Shown piece by piece: positions 20,310 through 26,872 of a stretch of 26,872 nucleotides of DNA. The notes beneath the pieces were generated by a model. The model was not told the DNA's origin. It saw only the letters and a program-made list of their open reading frames with translations, and ran no database searches. The DNA is from a virus. Each line of letters starts with the position of its first letter. Positions within the stretch are counted from its first letter, which is position 1. The position numbers were made by a program, and so were the translations under genes. The DNA lies in the IMG/VR virus record IMGVR_UViG_3300020021_000044, positions 1 through 26,872 of that record; one strand, written 5' to 3'.

Positions 20310-21653
20310 ATGTCCGAAAACCTGAAATCCAAATGCTGCTTGGTCTGGGACAACGGCATCTTTACCGAAATCGCCGTGACGCTCGCAAAAGACTTCGGCC
20401 GCGTGCTGTACTACGTGCCCTGGACCTCCGGCATGCCGAAGTCGAACGCGCTTCTGATCGGCCACGGCGTCGAAGGGATCGAGCGGATCTCCTCGCCCTG
20501 GCCGTATTACGACGAGATCGACCTTTGGGTGTTTCCCGACGTCTATGAAGGTGAGTTGCAGGACTGGCTGGTATCGCAGAAAAAGCGGGTCTGGGGCTGC
20601 CGGATGGGCGCCGAACTCGAGCTGGACCGGCCCAAGTCGAAGGAAGCCTCAAAGAAGCTCGGCATCGATATCGGACCCTACAAAGTCATCACCGGGCTCG
20701 CGGCGCTGCGGACCTACCTGAAGAACAACGACGACCAATGGGTCAAGATTTCGTCCACCCGCGGCGACATGGAAACCTTTGGCGCCAAGTCTTACGAGAA
20801 GGTCGAACCCCGGCTTGACGAACTCGAACACAATCTCGGCGCCAAAAAGAAGATCATGGAATTCACCGTCGAAGCCGGCATCAACGATGCGGTCGAGACC
20901 GGTTACGACGGCTACTGCATCGACGGCAAGTTTCCAAAGGGCGCGATGACCGGGGTGGAGGTCAAGGACGAAGCCTATCTGATGAAGACGGTGAGCTGGC
21001 GCGAGCTTCCCGATCAGGTGCGCAGCGTCAACGCCAAGCTTGCGCCGGCCTTGAAGAAATACGGCTACCGCGGCTTTATCTCGACCGAGGTCCGCTGCAC
21101 CGAAGACGGCAAGGCCTACCTGATTGACCCTTGCTGCCGCGCCGGCTCGCCGCCGAACGAACTCTACCAGGTCATGATGGCCAACCTCGCCGACGCGATC
21201 TGGTACGGCGCCCAAGGCATCGTGATCGAGCCGGAATTCAAAGCCAGATGGGGTGCGGAAGTCTTGCTGATCTCCGAATGGGCGGATCAGAACTGGATGC
21301 AGGTTTCGTTTCCGGCAAAAGTCCGCGACAACGTCAAGCTGCGCAACTTCTGCCGGATCGAGGATCAGTACTACGTCATTCCGCAATGGACCGGGTCAGC
21401 CGAAATCGGCGCCGTGGTCGCGCTCGGCGATACGCCTGATCAGGCGATTGCCGAATGCAAGCGCATCTGCGAGCTGGTCGAAGGCCATCTGTTGTCAAAG
21501 CCGGTCGATGCGCTCGACATCGCCCGCGAGCAGCTGGACGAAATCCTGGGCCCGGACAAGCCGAAGTCGAAGACCGAAAAACAGGCCGAAGCGCTGCACG
21601 CCAAGGGAAGCATCTCGGACAAGCAGTTCGAGAAGATGGTTGCAAAGGATTGA
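20310..21653 (+). CDS. ATP-grasp ligase
   Basis: A 447-residue protein. ATP-grasp features: the ATP-binding strand DQWVKISSTRGDMETFGAKS; the central EFTVEAGINDAVETGYDGYC with IDGKFP; the C-terminal catalytic part ALKKYGYRGFISTEVRCTED, GKAYLIDPCCRAGSPPNELY with the acidic metal ligands (STE and ID273) and R277. Such enzymes join a carboxylate to an amine or thiol through an acyl-phosphate. The N-terminal 90 residues form a Rossmann-like pre-ATP-grasp domain (CCLVWDNGIFTEIAVTLAKD). The helical C-terminus ends in KQAEALHAKGSISDKQFEKM. Substrate unknown. It sits in the late operon next to the SpeD-like gene, before the portal. Confidence 0.8.
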   Translation: MSENLKSKCCLVWDNGIFTEIAVTLAKDFGRVLYYVPWTSGMPKSNALLIGHGVEGIERISSPWPYYDEIDLWVFPDVYEGELQDWLVSQKKRVWGCRMGAELELDRPKSKEASKKLGIDIGPYKVITGLAALRTYLKNNDDQWVKISSTRGDMETFGAKSYEKVEPRLDELEHNLGAKKKIMEFTVEAGINDAVETGYDGYCIDGKFPKGAMTGVEVKDEAYLMKTVSWRELPDQVRSVNAKLAPALKKYGYRGFISTEVRCTEDGKAYLIDPCCRAGSPPNELYQVMMANLADAIWYGAQGIVIEPEFKARWGAEVLLISEWADQNWMQVSFPAKVRDNVKLRNFCRIEDQYYVIPQWTGSAEIGAVVALGDTPDQAIAECKRICELVEGHLLSKPVDALDIAREQLDEILGPDKPKSKTEKQAEALHAKGSISDKQFEKMVAKD

Positions 21654-21655
21654 CC

Positions 21656-21844
21656 ATGCACAGCTACCGCAGCGCGCTTTGGTACCACCGCGCGGGGTTT
21701 GTCATGTTCGAAATGTTGCGCTTGAACGGATATAGCCGCTTCGAAGCTTTTGTCTGCCTCCTGGCACATCGCGTGTGCGAGACGCCGATCTATTGGCATC
21801 CCAAGCGCGAGCGGGAACGCCTTCGTGCTGCGCGCCACGCATAA
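21656..21844 (+). CDS. Small phage protein, unknown
   Basis: A 62-residue protein starting two bases after the ATP-grasp stop (TGACCATG). It reads MHSYRSALWYHRAGFVMFEM then LRLNGYSRFEAFVCLLAHRV and ends in a basic tail (HPKRERERLRAARHA). Amphipathic helices with a Tyr/Trp-rich start; no family recognised. Confidence 0.58.
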   Translation: MHSYRSALWYHRAGFVMFEMLRLNGYSRFEAFVCLLAHRVCETPIYWHPKRERERLRAARHA

Positions 21845-21898
21845 CCTGTCGCGCTCCGAACTACGGCGATTGAGACGTTTGCGAGGGATGTTCTAACC

Positions 21899-22162
21899 AT
21901 GGCTGAAGGCAAGGGCATGACGAAATCGTCTCCGAAGGGCAGCAAGAAAACGGAAGGCCCGGACCCATGGGAAGTCCGCGACGCCATGCACACCTTGCTG
22001 CGCGCCGGCGAGATCGTGAAGGACAAGAAGATGCTGGCGCTGGTCCGACAGGAAGCCAAGAGCCACGCCAGCAAGATGCGTGACGTCGCGGACCAGGCTG
22101 GCCAGCTTGCGATGATGGGCCGCATCTCGCCGAAGCAGATGGCGAAGCTGGGCTCCCGCTGA
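21899..22162 (+). CDS. Small helical phage protein before the portal
   Basis: An 87-residue protein with a basic disordered start (GMTKSSPKGSKKTEGPDPWE) and a helical remainder: VRDAMHTLLRAGEIVKDKKM, LALVRQEAKSHASKMRDVAD, MMGRISPKQMAKL. Its stop is followed by the portal start after a single base, so the two are coupled. A head-assembly role is suggested by position only. Confidence 0.63.
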   Translation: MAEGKGMTKSSPKGSKKTEGPDPWEVRDAMHTLLRAGEIVKDKKMLALVRQEAKSHASKMRDVADQAGQLAMMGRISPKQMAKLGSR

Positions 22163-22163
22163 C

Positions 22164-24146
22164 ATGCCGCAAGCCTCCGCCCAGTTCCAACGCGACAACG
22201 CGCGCCGCGGTCAACAGGACAACAACCCTGTTGAGGACAAGCGCGACCGCGCCCGCAATTTCGACGACGAAAGCGATATGTTTCTTTCTGTCCGCACGCT
22301 GCGGACGCAGTACCTCGATTATCTCGACAGCAAGGTCGACGAAATCGAGGAGCAGAAGGATTCAAGGCGGTACTTCCACGGCGCGCAACTGACAGCCGAG
22401 CAGCTCCGGGTGCTGCAACGCCGTCACCAGCCGGTCCAGATCTGGAACGAGGTCGGGCGCAAGATCAACGGCATCGTAGGTCTGGTCGAGCGGATGCGCT
22501 GCGATCCGAAGGCGGAAGGGCGCAACCCGAAGAGCGAAGAAGGCGCCCAGATCGCAACGGAGTCGATCCGCAGCGTGCTGGATGGCAGCCAGTTCAAGAC
22601 ATCAACCGGCTACTGGTGTCTGTTGCAGACGGCAATCGATGCCATCGGCGGGGTGCAGCTTGTTTTGCAGAAGGGTGACAAGGGCGACCCGGACGTCGGC
22701 GTGCACTGGGTGATAGGCGACGAATATTTCTATGATCCGCGCTCGTACCAGTTCAACTTCAAGGACGTGCGTTACGAGGGCATCGCAAAGTGGCTCGATC
22801 TGGATTCCGCGATCGAGATCTTTCCCGAGAAGGAAGACGAACTCGAAGGCCTGTTCGCCGGTGACAGCGATCTCACCACCAATTCCGATCGCGAGATCAA
22901 GTGGATCATCTCGACCACCAAACGGCTGCGGATGGTCGAACACTGGTACAAGTACAAGGGCCGCTGGTGCTGGGCGTTCTATGTCGCCAACACGCTGCTC
23001 GACCAGGGCGTCTCTCCGTTTTTCGACGAGAGGGGCAACAGCGCGTCCTCGTTCGAAATGTTCTGCGCCGCGATCGACCATGACGGCGACCGCTATTCGT
23101 TCGTGCGCACCTTCAAGGGACCGCAGGACGCGCTGAACCAGGGCAAGTCCAAGACGCTGGCGCTGGCGAATTCGCGCCGGATCAAGATGGAAAAAGGCGC
23201 GGTCGACGATGTCGAGATCGCCCGTCGCGAAGCGGCACGACATGACGGCGTTCTGGAGGTCAACCCGAACAAGATGTTCGAGATCCAGGATACCCATCCG
23301 GACATCGCGACGTTCTCCGCGTTCACTGATTCCGCCAAGACCTGGCTGGATGGGTTTGCCAATTCCAATATGGCAGCCGCCGCGGGCGTGGGCCTCACGA
23401 ACCTTTCCGGCAAGGCGCTGGAACTGTTGCGCCAGCCGGGCATGGCCGAACTCGGCCCGTTCGTGATGGCGCACCGGATGTTCAAGATCGGTCTCTACCG
23501 GAAAATCTGGACTGCCGTGCAGCGGCACTGGAAAGCCGATCGCTGGATCCGGGTCAACTCGAACGAGAAGCTGGCGCAGTTCATTCAGTTGAACGGGCTC
23601 GACGTCGACGAATGGGGCCGGCCCACCATCATCAACGCCGTCGGCGCGCTCGACGTCAACATTGCACTCGACGAAGGTCCGGACATCATGTCGATGATGC
23701 AGGAAACCTACGAAATGTTGAAGGGCTATCCGCCCGGAACATTCCCGCCGCAGGTCCTGATCGAGATGAACCCGAACATCCCGCGCAGCGAAAAGGACCG
23801 GCTGTTGAAGATGATGGCCCCGCAACAGAAACCGCCGGACCCGATCGCGGAGATGGCCAAGCGCCTGCATCTGGAATCCCTCGCCGGCAAGAACGCCAAG
23901 ACCGCGGCAGAGACGCAAAAGACGCTGGCGGGAGCAGACCAATCGGCCGCAACTGCGGAAGAAAAGCGCGCCGGCATCGGCCATCGCGAAGCGGGGCTGC
24001 ATCTGGGCGCTGCCGAGTTTGTGCGGGATTCGATGTTCGAAGCCCACAAGGTGATGGCGCCGTTTTTGGCGCAGCAAGGACAGCCGGGGCCGGGCGCACC
24101 GATGCAGCCACAACCACAGCCTGCGCCAATTGGCGCAGGCGTCTGA
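22164..24146 (+). CDS. Portal protein, P22 gp1-like
   Basis: A 660-residue protein, close to the size of P22-type portals. Signs are the N-terminal RTQYLDYLDSKVDEIEEQKD, FHGAQLTAEQLRVLQRRHQP, QIWNEVGRKINGIVGLVERM, the central DEYFYDPRSYQFNFKDVRYE, and TFSAFTDSAKTWLDGFANSN followed by SGKALELLRQPGMAELGPF. This is the ring through which DNA enters the head. The tail (about 585-660) is a helical barrel-like stretch (AETQKTLAGADQSAATAEEK) followed by a Pro/Gln-rich end; the last codons contain the palindrome at 24119-24140. P22-type portal plus separate scaffold and capsid suggests a short-tailed phage (inference). Confidence 0.87.
   Translation: MPQASAQFQRDNARRGQQDNNPVEDKRDRARNFDDESDMFLSVRTLRTQYLDYLDSKVDEIEEQKDSRRYFHGAQLTAEQLRVLQRRHQPVQIWNEVGRKINGIVGLVERMRCDPKAEGRNPKSEEGAQIATESIRSVLDGSQFKTSTGYWCLLQTAIDAIGGVQLVLQKGDKGDPDVGVHWVIGDEYFYDPRSYQFNFKDVRYEGIAKWLDLDSAIEIFPEKEDELEGLFAGDSDLTTNSDREIKWIISTTKRLRMVEHWYKYKGRWCWAFYVANTLLDQGVSPFFDERGNSASSFEMFCAAIDHDGDRYSFVRTFKGPQDALNQGKSKTLALANSRRIKMEKGAVDDVEIARREAARHDGVLEVNPNKMFEIQDTHPDIATFSAFTDSAKTWLDGFANSNMAAAAGVGLTNLSGKALELLRQPGMAELGPFVMAHRMFKIGLYRKIWTAVQRHWKADRWIRVNSNEKLAQFIQLNGLDVDEWGRPTIINAVGALDVNIALDEGPDIMSMMQETYEMLKGYPPGTFPPQVLIEMNPNIPRSEKDRLLKMMAPQQKPPDPIAEMAKRLHLESLAGKNAKTAAETQKTLAGADQSAATAEEKRAGIGHREAGLHLGAAEFVRDSMFEAHKVMAPFLAQQGQPGPGAPMQPQPQPAPIGAGV
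24119..24140. repeat. 22-base palindrome with the recurring 16-base core, copy 2 of 2
   Basis: The core TGCGCCAATTGGCGCA (24122-24137) is the same as at 7908-7923 and is extended by three matching base pairs on each side. It lies in the last codons of the portal gene, about 20 bases before the next gene, where it could act as an mRNA hairpin or protein-binding site. Confidence 0.55.
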
Positions 24147-24160
24147 TCAAGGAGAACGTG

Positions 24161-24583
24161 ATGCGAAAGATGCTGCTGGCGCTTGCCGCGCTGCTATGCC
24201 TGCAGGCCCTGCCGGCGTTGGCGCAGTCGCTGCAGCCGATACCGGTGTCCTACCTGTCAGCGGCAACGACCAATTCGACCCTCATTTCAGGCGCCGGGCA
24301 GAACGTTTTGAAGTGGCTCGTTGCTGGCAATACGACGGCCGTCGTCTATTACCTCAAGGTTTACGACAAGGCGACGGCGCCTGTCTGCGGCACCGATATT
24401 CCGATCCTGCGCATTCCGGTTCCGCCGAGCACGGCCACCAACGGCGGCGTGACGGCGCTGAGCTTCGATGACACGCGCTTTACACGCGGCATCGGGTTCT
24501 GTCTCACCGCGGCTCTGGCGGACAACGATACAGGGGTCGCCGCGGTCGGTGTCGCCCTGAACTTCGGCTACCTCTGGCAATAA
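24161..24583 (+). CDS. Secreted or envelope-targeted phage protein
   Basis: A 140-residue protein with a very good ribosome binding site (AAGGAGA before ATG 24161) and a Sec signal peptide: MRKMLLALAALLCLQALPAL followed by AQS (cleavage near residue 22). The mature part is beta-rich: LKWLVAGNTTAVVYYLKVYD, CGTDIPILRIPVPPS, FDDTRFTRGIGFCLTAALAD, GVALNFGYLW. Two cysteines could form a disulfide. No family recognised, although small beta-sandwich proteins of this kind occur near phage head genes. A signal peptide on a protein between portal and scaffold is unusual. Confidence 0.68.
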   Translation: MRKMLLALAALLCLQALPALAQSLQPIPVSYLSAATTNSTLISGAGQNVLKWLVAGNTTAVVYYLKVYDKATAPVCGTDIPILRIPVPPSTATNGGVTALSFDDTRFTRGIGFCLTAALADNDTGVAAVGVALNFGYLWQ

Positions 24584-24584
24584 T

Positions 24585-24866
24585 ATGTCCCTCAAAGTCA
24601 AAGGTCCGCCCGCGCCGCTGCCGATGCTGAAGAACGCCGGCAACGCGCCGCTGGTCTATTTCGACAGCGTTCCGGCCTATGGCACCTGGGGCGGTAACGT
24701 CGAAGTTGAACTCGCCGCGCGCATGCTGATGCCAAAGCCGGACGGCAGCGTGATGGTGGACATGGCCTGCACGTCGCATCTTCGCTGTTCCCCAGCCGCT
24801 GCCATCGTGCTGATCGACGCGCTGACAAAAGCGCTCGACATGCTGTCCAAGGTACAGAGCGAGTAG
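24585..24866 (+). CDS. Small phage protein, beta-rich, unknown
   Basis: A 93-residue protein starting one base after the previous stop. It reads LVYFDSVPAYGTWGGNVEVE, LAARMLMPKPDGSVMVDMAC, TSHLRCSPAAAIVLIDALTK, ALDML. Two strands and a C-terminal helix of the sort seen in DUF3467-like short phage proteins; this similarity is weak. No ribosome binding site of its own, so translation is probably coupled. Confidence 0.6.
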   Translation: MSLKVKGPPAPLPMLKNAGNAPLVYFDSVPAYGTWGGNVEVELAARMLMPKPDGSVMVDMACTSHLRCSPAAAIVLIDALTKALDMLSKVQSE

Positions 24867-25082
24867 AGCAAGACGCTCGCGAATTAAGGTTCGGTCAGCG
24901 CCACCAGACGGCGCGCGGCATTTCGGGTTTTGCCGGCTTTTCAAAACCCTGCGGCAGGCGTCCTCCATACGGCGCAACGCTTTCATTCCGGTCCAGGCGT
25001 TGCGCTTCGCAAAGTCGTTTTGCGGAGCGTGAAGTGGGCTGCGGTAGGCGCCACCATACGGCGAAAACGTAAAGGCATCATC
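24867..25082. other. Intergenic region with hairpins and a direct repeat, upstream of the scaffold gene
   Basis: 216 bases without a gene. GGGTTTTG (24925-24932) pairs with CAAAACCC (24942-24949); GCGCAACGC (24972-24980) pairs with GCGTTGCGC (24997-25005). A 30-base imperfect direct repeat, each copy containing CCATACGGCG, lies at 24950-24979 and 25040-25069. The first hairpin could be an attenuator or mRNA processing site that raises scaffold and capsid expression over the portal (inference). Confidence 0.5.
24950..25069. repeat. Pair of 30-base imperfect direct repeats
   Basis: Copies at 24950-24979 and 25040-25069 share TGCGG-AGGCG and CCATACGGCG with a few mismatches between. They are 90 bases apart, just before the scaffold start at 25083. 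Confidence 0.5.
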
Positions 25083-26141
25083 ATGGCTAAGATCAGGGAA
25101 GTCGACGCTATCTCCGATGCGATCATCGAAACGGAACGAGAGATCGCCGGCGAAGCGTGGGGCGAGGAAGAGACCGAACGCGACGACAGCGGGCGCTCAT
25201 TGGAGGAAATGGGCGAGGGTCTGGAAGGGCAGCACGAAGCGGAGGATGACGACGAGCTCGACGGCGAGGAGCCCGAAGGCGACGAGGAATCCGAAGGCGA
25301 GGGCGAGAAAAAGTCGGAGCCGATCGCTGCCAAGGATGGCAAGGGCGAGCCGAAACCGGGTGCTCAGGAGCAACCGGAAGGCGGGCGTGTGCCTTCGGGC
25401 GAGTACCGCAAGGTAGCCGAGCGCGCACGCGCCGCGGAAGCCGAACGCGATGCGTTGAGAGAGCAGATTGCAAAGTCAAACGGCGACAAGTCGCTGGCCG
25501 ATCGGCTCGATCTGGCGATGCGGGAGATCAACGATCTCAAGCGTGCGCCCCGCGAAGCACCAAAGCCTGCCGATCCGCCCAAGGTCGAAACCGTTCCGGA
25601 TATCTTCGAAGACCCGAAGGGGTTTGTCGAGCATTTGACCAAAGGGTTTCAGACCCAACTCAACCAGCGCGACGCGAAACTAGAGGAAAACCGCGTCGAA
25701 ACCTCCATGGCGATTGCGCACGCGTTCCATAAGGACACCTTCGAAGGTGCCTTCAGGGCGCTGAGCACCCTTCCGATCAACCCTGAAAATTCCTCGGTCG
25801 TGCAACGGATCTATCGCTCGCCCAATCCGGGCGAAGCGCTGATCGCGTGGCACAGGCGGAACGAAACTCTCGCGCGCGTCGGCGATGACCCGGCGAAGTA
25901 CGAAGAGAATATCCGCAGGGCCGAACGTGAAGCCCTGATGAAAGACCCCGAGTTCAAAAAGCAGCTGATCGCCGAATTTCGCGGCGACGCTGAAAGGGGT
26001 GACAACGGCCAACCGCGTACCACCACCCGCCTGCCGCGAACGTTGAACGGCGCCTCCGGCTCCAATCTCGGAGTCGATCGAGGAGACCCGCACCAACATG
26101 AGGATTCCGAGCAGGCGATCGCTGAATCAGTCTGGCGCTAA
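25083..26141 (+). CDS. Scaffolding protein
   Basis: A 352-residue, very charged protein. The N-terminal 100 residues are extremely acidic (EDDDELDGEEPEGDEESEGE), followed by a coiled-coil-like segment (YRKVAERARAAEAERDALRE), then a helical C-terminal half (DIFEDPKGFVEHLTKGFQTQ). This architecture and its place directly upstream of the capsid gene are typical of phage scaffolds, which line the inside of the procapsid and are lost before DNA entry. No peptidase motif seen, so removal is probably by exit rather than cleavage (inference). Confidence 0.76.
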   Translation: MAKIREVDAISDAIIETEREIAGEAWGEEETERDDSGRSLEEMGEGLEGQHEAEDDDELDGEEPEGDEESEGEGEKKSEPIAAKDGKGEPKPGAQEQPEGGRVPSGEYRKVAERARAAEAERDALREQIAKSNGDKSLADRLDLAMREINDLKRAPREAPKPADPPKVETVPDIFEDPKGFVEHLTKGFQTQLNQRDAKLEENRVETSMAIAHAFHKDTFEGAFRALSTLPINPENSSVVQRIYRSPNPGEALIAWHRRNETLARVGDDPAKYEENIRRAEREALMKDPEFKKQLIAEFRGDAERGDNGQPRTTTRLPRTLNGASGSNLGVDRGDPHQHEDSEQAIAESVWR

Positions 26142-26256
26142 GACTTAAGCGATTTTCCAAAATGTCGATGCCTGCGCGTCGCTTGAAGTGACGCAGCAAG
26201 GCCGGTTTGCAATCTAACGCCGTCTTGGCGCGGGCCTTAACAAAAGGACCGCCACC

Positions 26257-26872
26257 ATGGCGCTCACGACAACTGCTGCGAACAACAAATTCATCAAGTT
26301 CCGAAAGGAAATGTACCGGGAGTACGTCCGGGAGAATCTCTATTCCGCCTATATGGGCACGGCGATGAATTCGATCATTCGGATCATCACCGATCTCGAC
26401 AAGGGCGGCAAGAACGGCGGCGAGCAGATCAATATTCCGCTGCGCGCCCGCCTCAACGGCCAGGGCGTCGGCTCCGGCACGCTGCGCGGCAGCGAGGAAG
26501 CGCTCGACAACCAGGGCACGCGGTTTTTCGTCGACTGGACCCGCAACGCCGTCACCATCAACAACGCCGACGAGCAGAAATCCTCCGTCGACCTCTACGC
26601 CGAAATCAAGCCGGCGCTGGTCGACTGGGGACAGGAAAAGCAGCGCGACGAAATCGTCGACGGTTTCTATGCGCTGCCCTCGCAGGCGGCGCCCGCAGGT
26701 CTTGGTTCTGCCGCCGGCCAGCGCGTCAACGGCATCCTGATGGATGCGGCGACGGCTGCCCAACGCAACACCTGGATCACCGACAACGCCGATCGCATCC
26801 TGATCGGTTCGGGCAATACCGCGAACCTGACACCGGGTAACTTCGCAGCCTCTATGGGTGCCATCACCGCCG
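26257..26872 (+). CDS. Major capsid protein, DUF4043/N4 gp56-like (partial, runs off the right edge)
   Basis: 205 complete codons visible. AAAAGGA precedes ATG 26257. Signs: an N-terminal arm (FIKFRKEMYREYVRENLYSA), MGTAMNSIIRIITDLDKGGK, GGEQINIPLRARLNGQGVGS, GTLRGSEEALDNQGTRFFVD and WTRNAVTINN. The I-x-I-P-L-R-A-x-L-N-G-x-G-V-x-G-S-x-x-L-x-G-x-E-E block is the mark of the DUF4043/N4-gp56-like HK97-fold capsid group. It directly follows the scaffold. Family choice is from memory of the motif; capsid function is well supported by context. Confidence 0.82.
   Translation, partial: MALTTTAANNKFIKFRKEMYREYVRENLYSAYMGTAMNSIIRIITDLDKGGKNGGEQINIPLRARLNGQGVGSGTLRGSEEALDNQGTRFFVDWTRNAVTINNADEQKSSVDLYAEIKPALVDWGQEKQRDEIVDGFYALPSQAAPAGLGSAAGQRVNGILMDAATAAQRNTWITDNADRILIGSGNTANLTPGNFAASMGAITA

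Noticed and set aside
21825-21894. 23-codon frame from GTG 21825, rich in Arg and Leu
   Set aside because: Too short, overlaps the previous gene's end, and lacks a ribosome binding site.
22602-24113. 503-residue minus-strand frame opposite the portal gene
   Set aside because: Antisense shadow of the portal gene; no family pattern, no ribosome binding site, and against the direction of all late genes.
23612-24583. Plus-strand frame running through the end of the portal gene into the exported protein
   Set aside because: Only the part from ATG 24161 is real, where a strong ribosome binding site and a signal peptide begin. The upstream part reads the portal gene out of frame.

Overview
The window looks like the left part of a temperate, tailed (probably podovirus-like) prophage or phage from a high-GC alphaproteobacterium of the Bradyrhizobium/Rhodopseudomonas type. 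I infer this from the strong G/C bias at third positions, the Rhizobiales flavour of the small phage proteins, and the order repressor - early genes - replication - terminase - portal - scaffold - capsid. No integrase, attachment site, lysis gene or tail gene lies in the window, and both ends cut through genes. No tRNA, rRNA, IS element or CRISPR array was seen.

Layout. Positions 1-703 (minus strand) hold a lysogeny unit: a short XRE repressor followed by an exported Rap1a/Tai-like protein cut by the left edge. A divergent control region (704-788) with an inverted repeat leads to a YdaS/Cro-like gene and a rightward early region. From 2682 to 10695, and again from 11190 to 15933, almost every gene overlaps the next by 4 bases (ATGA or GTGA), so the early region is a translationally coupled operon. 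It encodes a ParB-like/MT-A70 fusion protein with a non-canonical catalytic motif, small membrane proteins, a papain-fold-like protein and a 1098-residue fusion of a PAPS-reductase-like PP-loop enzyme with a D12-class adenine methyltransferase. A deoxyribosyltransferase-like protein and a DNA-thymine hypermodification-type protein follow. Next come a PD-(D/E)XK nuclease-like protein, an SF2 helicase and a double Myb/SANT protein. The last early gene, a helix-turn-helix replication initiator, carries three dyad-symmetric iterons inside its own coding sequence, and a DnaA box lies just before its start. This resembles a lambda O-type embedded origin.

After two hairpins (16968-17088) comes the late region: terminase small and large subunits, small proteins, and a compact set made of a SpeD-like (AdoMet decarboxylase fold) protein, an HExxE protein and an ATP-grasp ligase. 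It continues with a P22-type portal, an exported protein, an acidic scaffold and the start of a DUF4043/N4 gp56-like major capsid protein.

The theme worth following is DNA modification. One phage carries two adenine-methyltransferase domains, a PP-loop sulfotransfer-like domain, a hypermodification-family protein, and in the late operon a SpeD-like plus ATP-grasp pair that could supply or ligate amine groups. Linking these into one pathway is inference.
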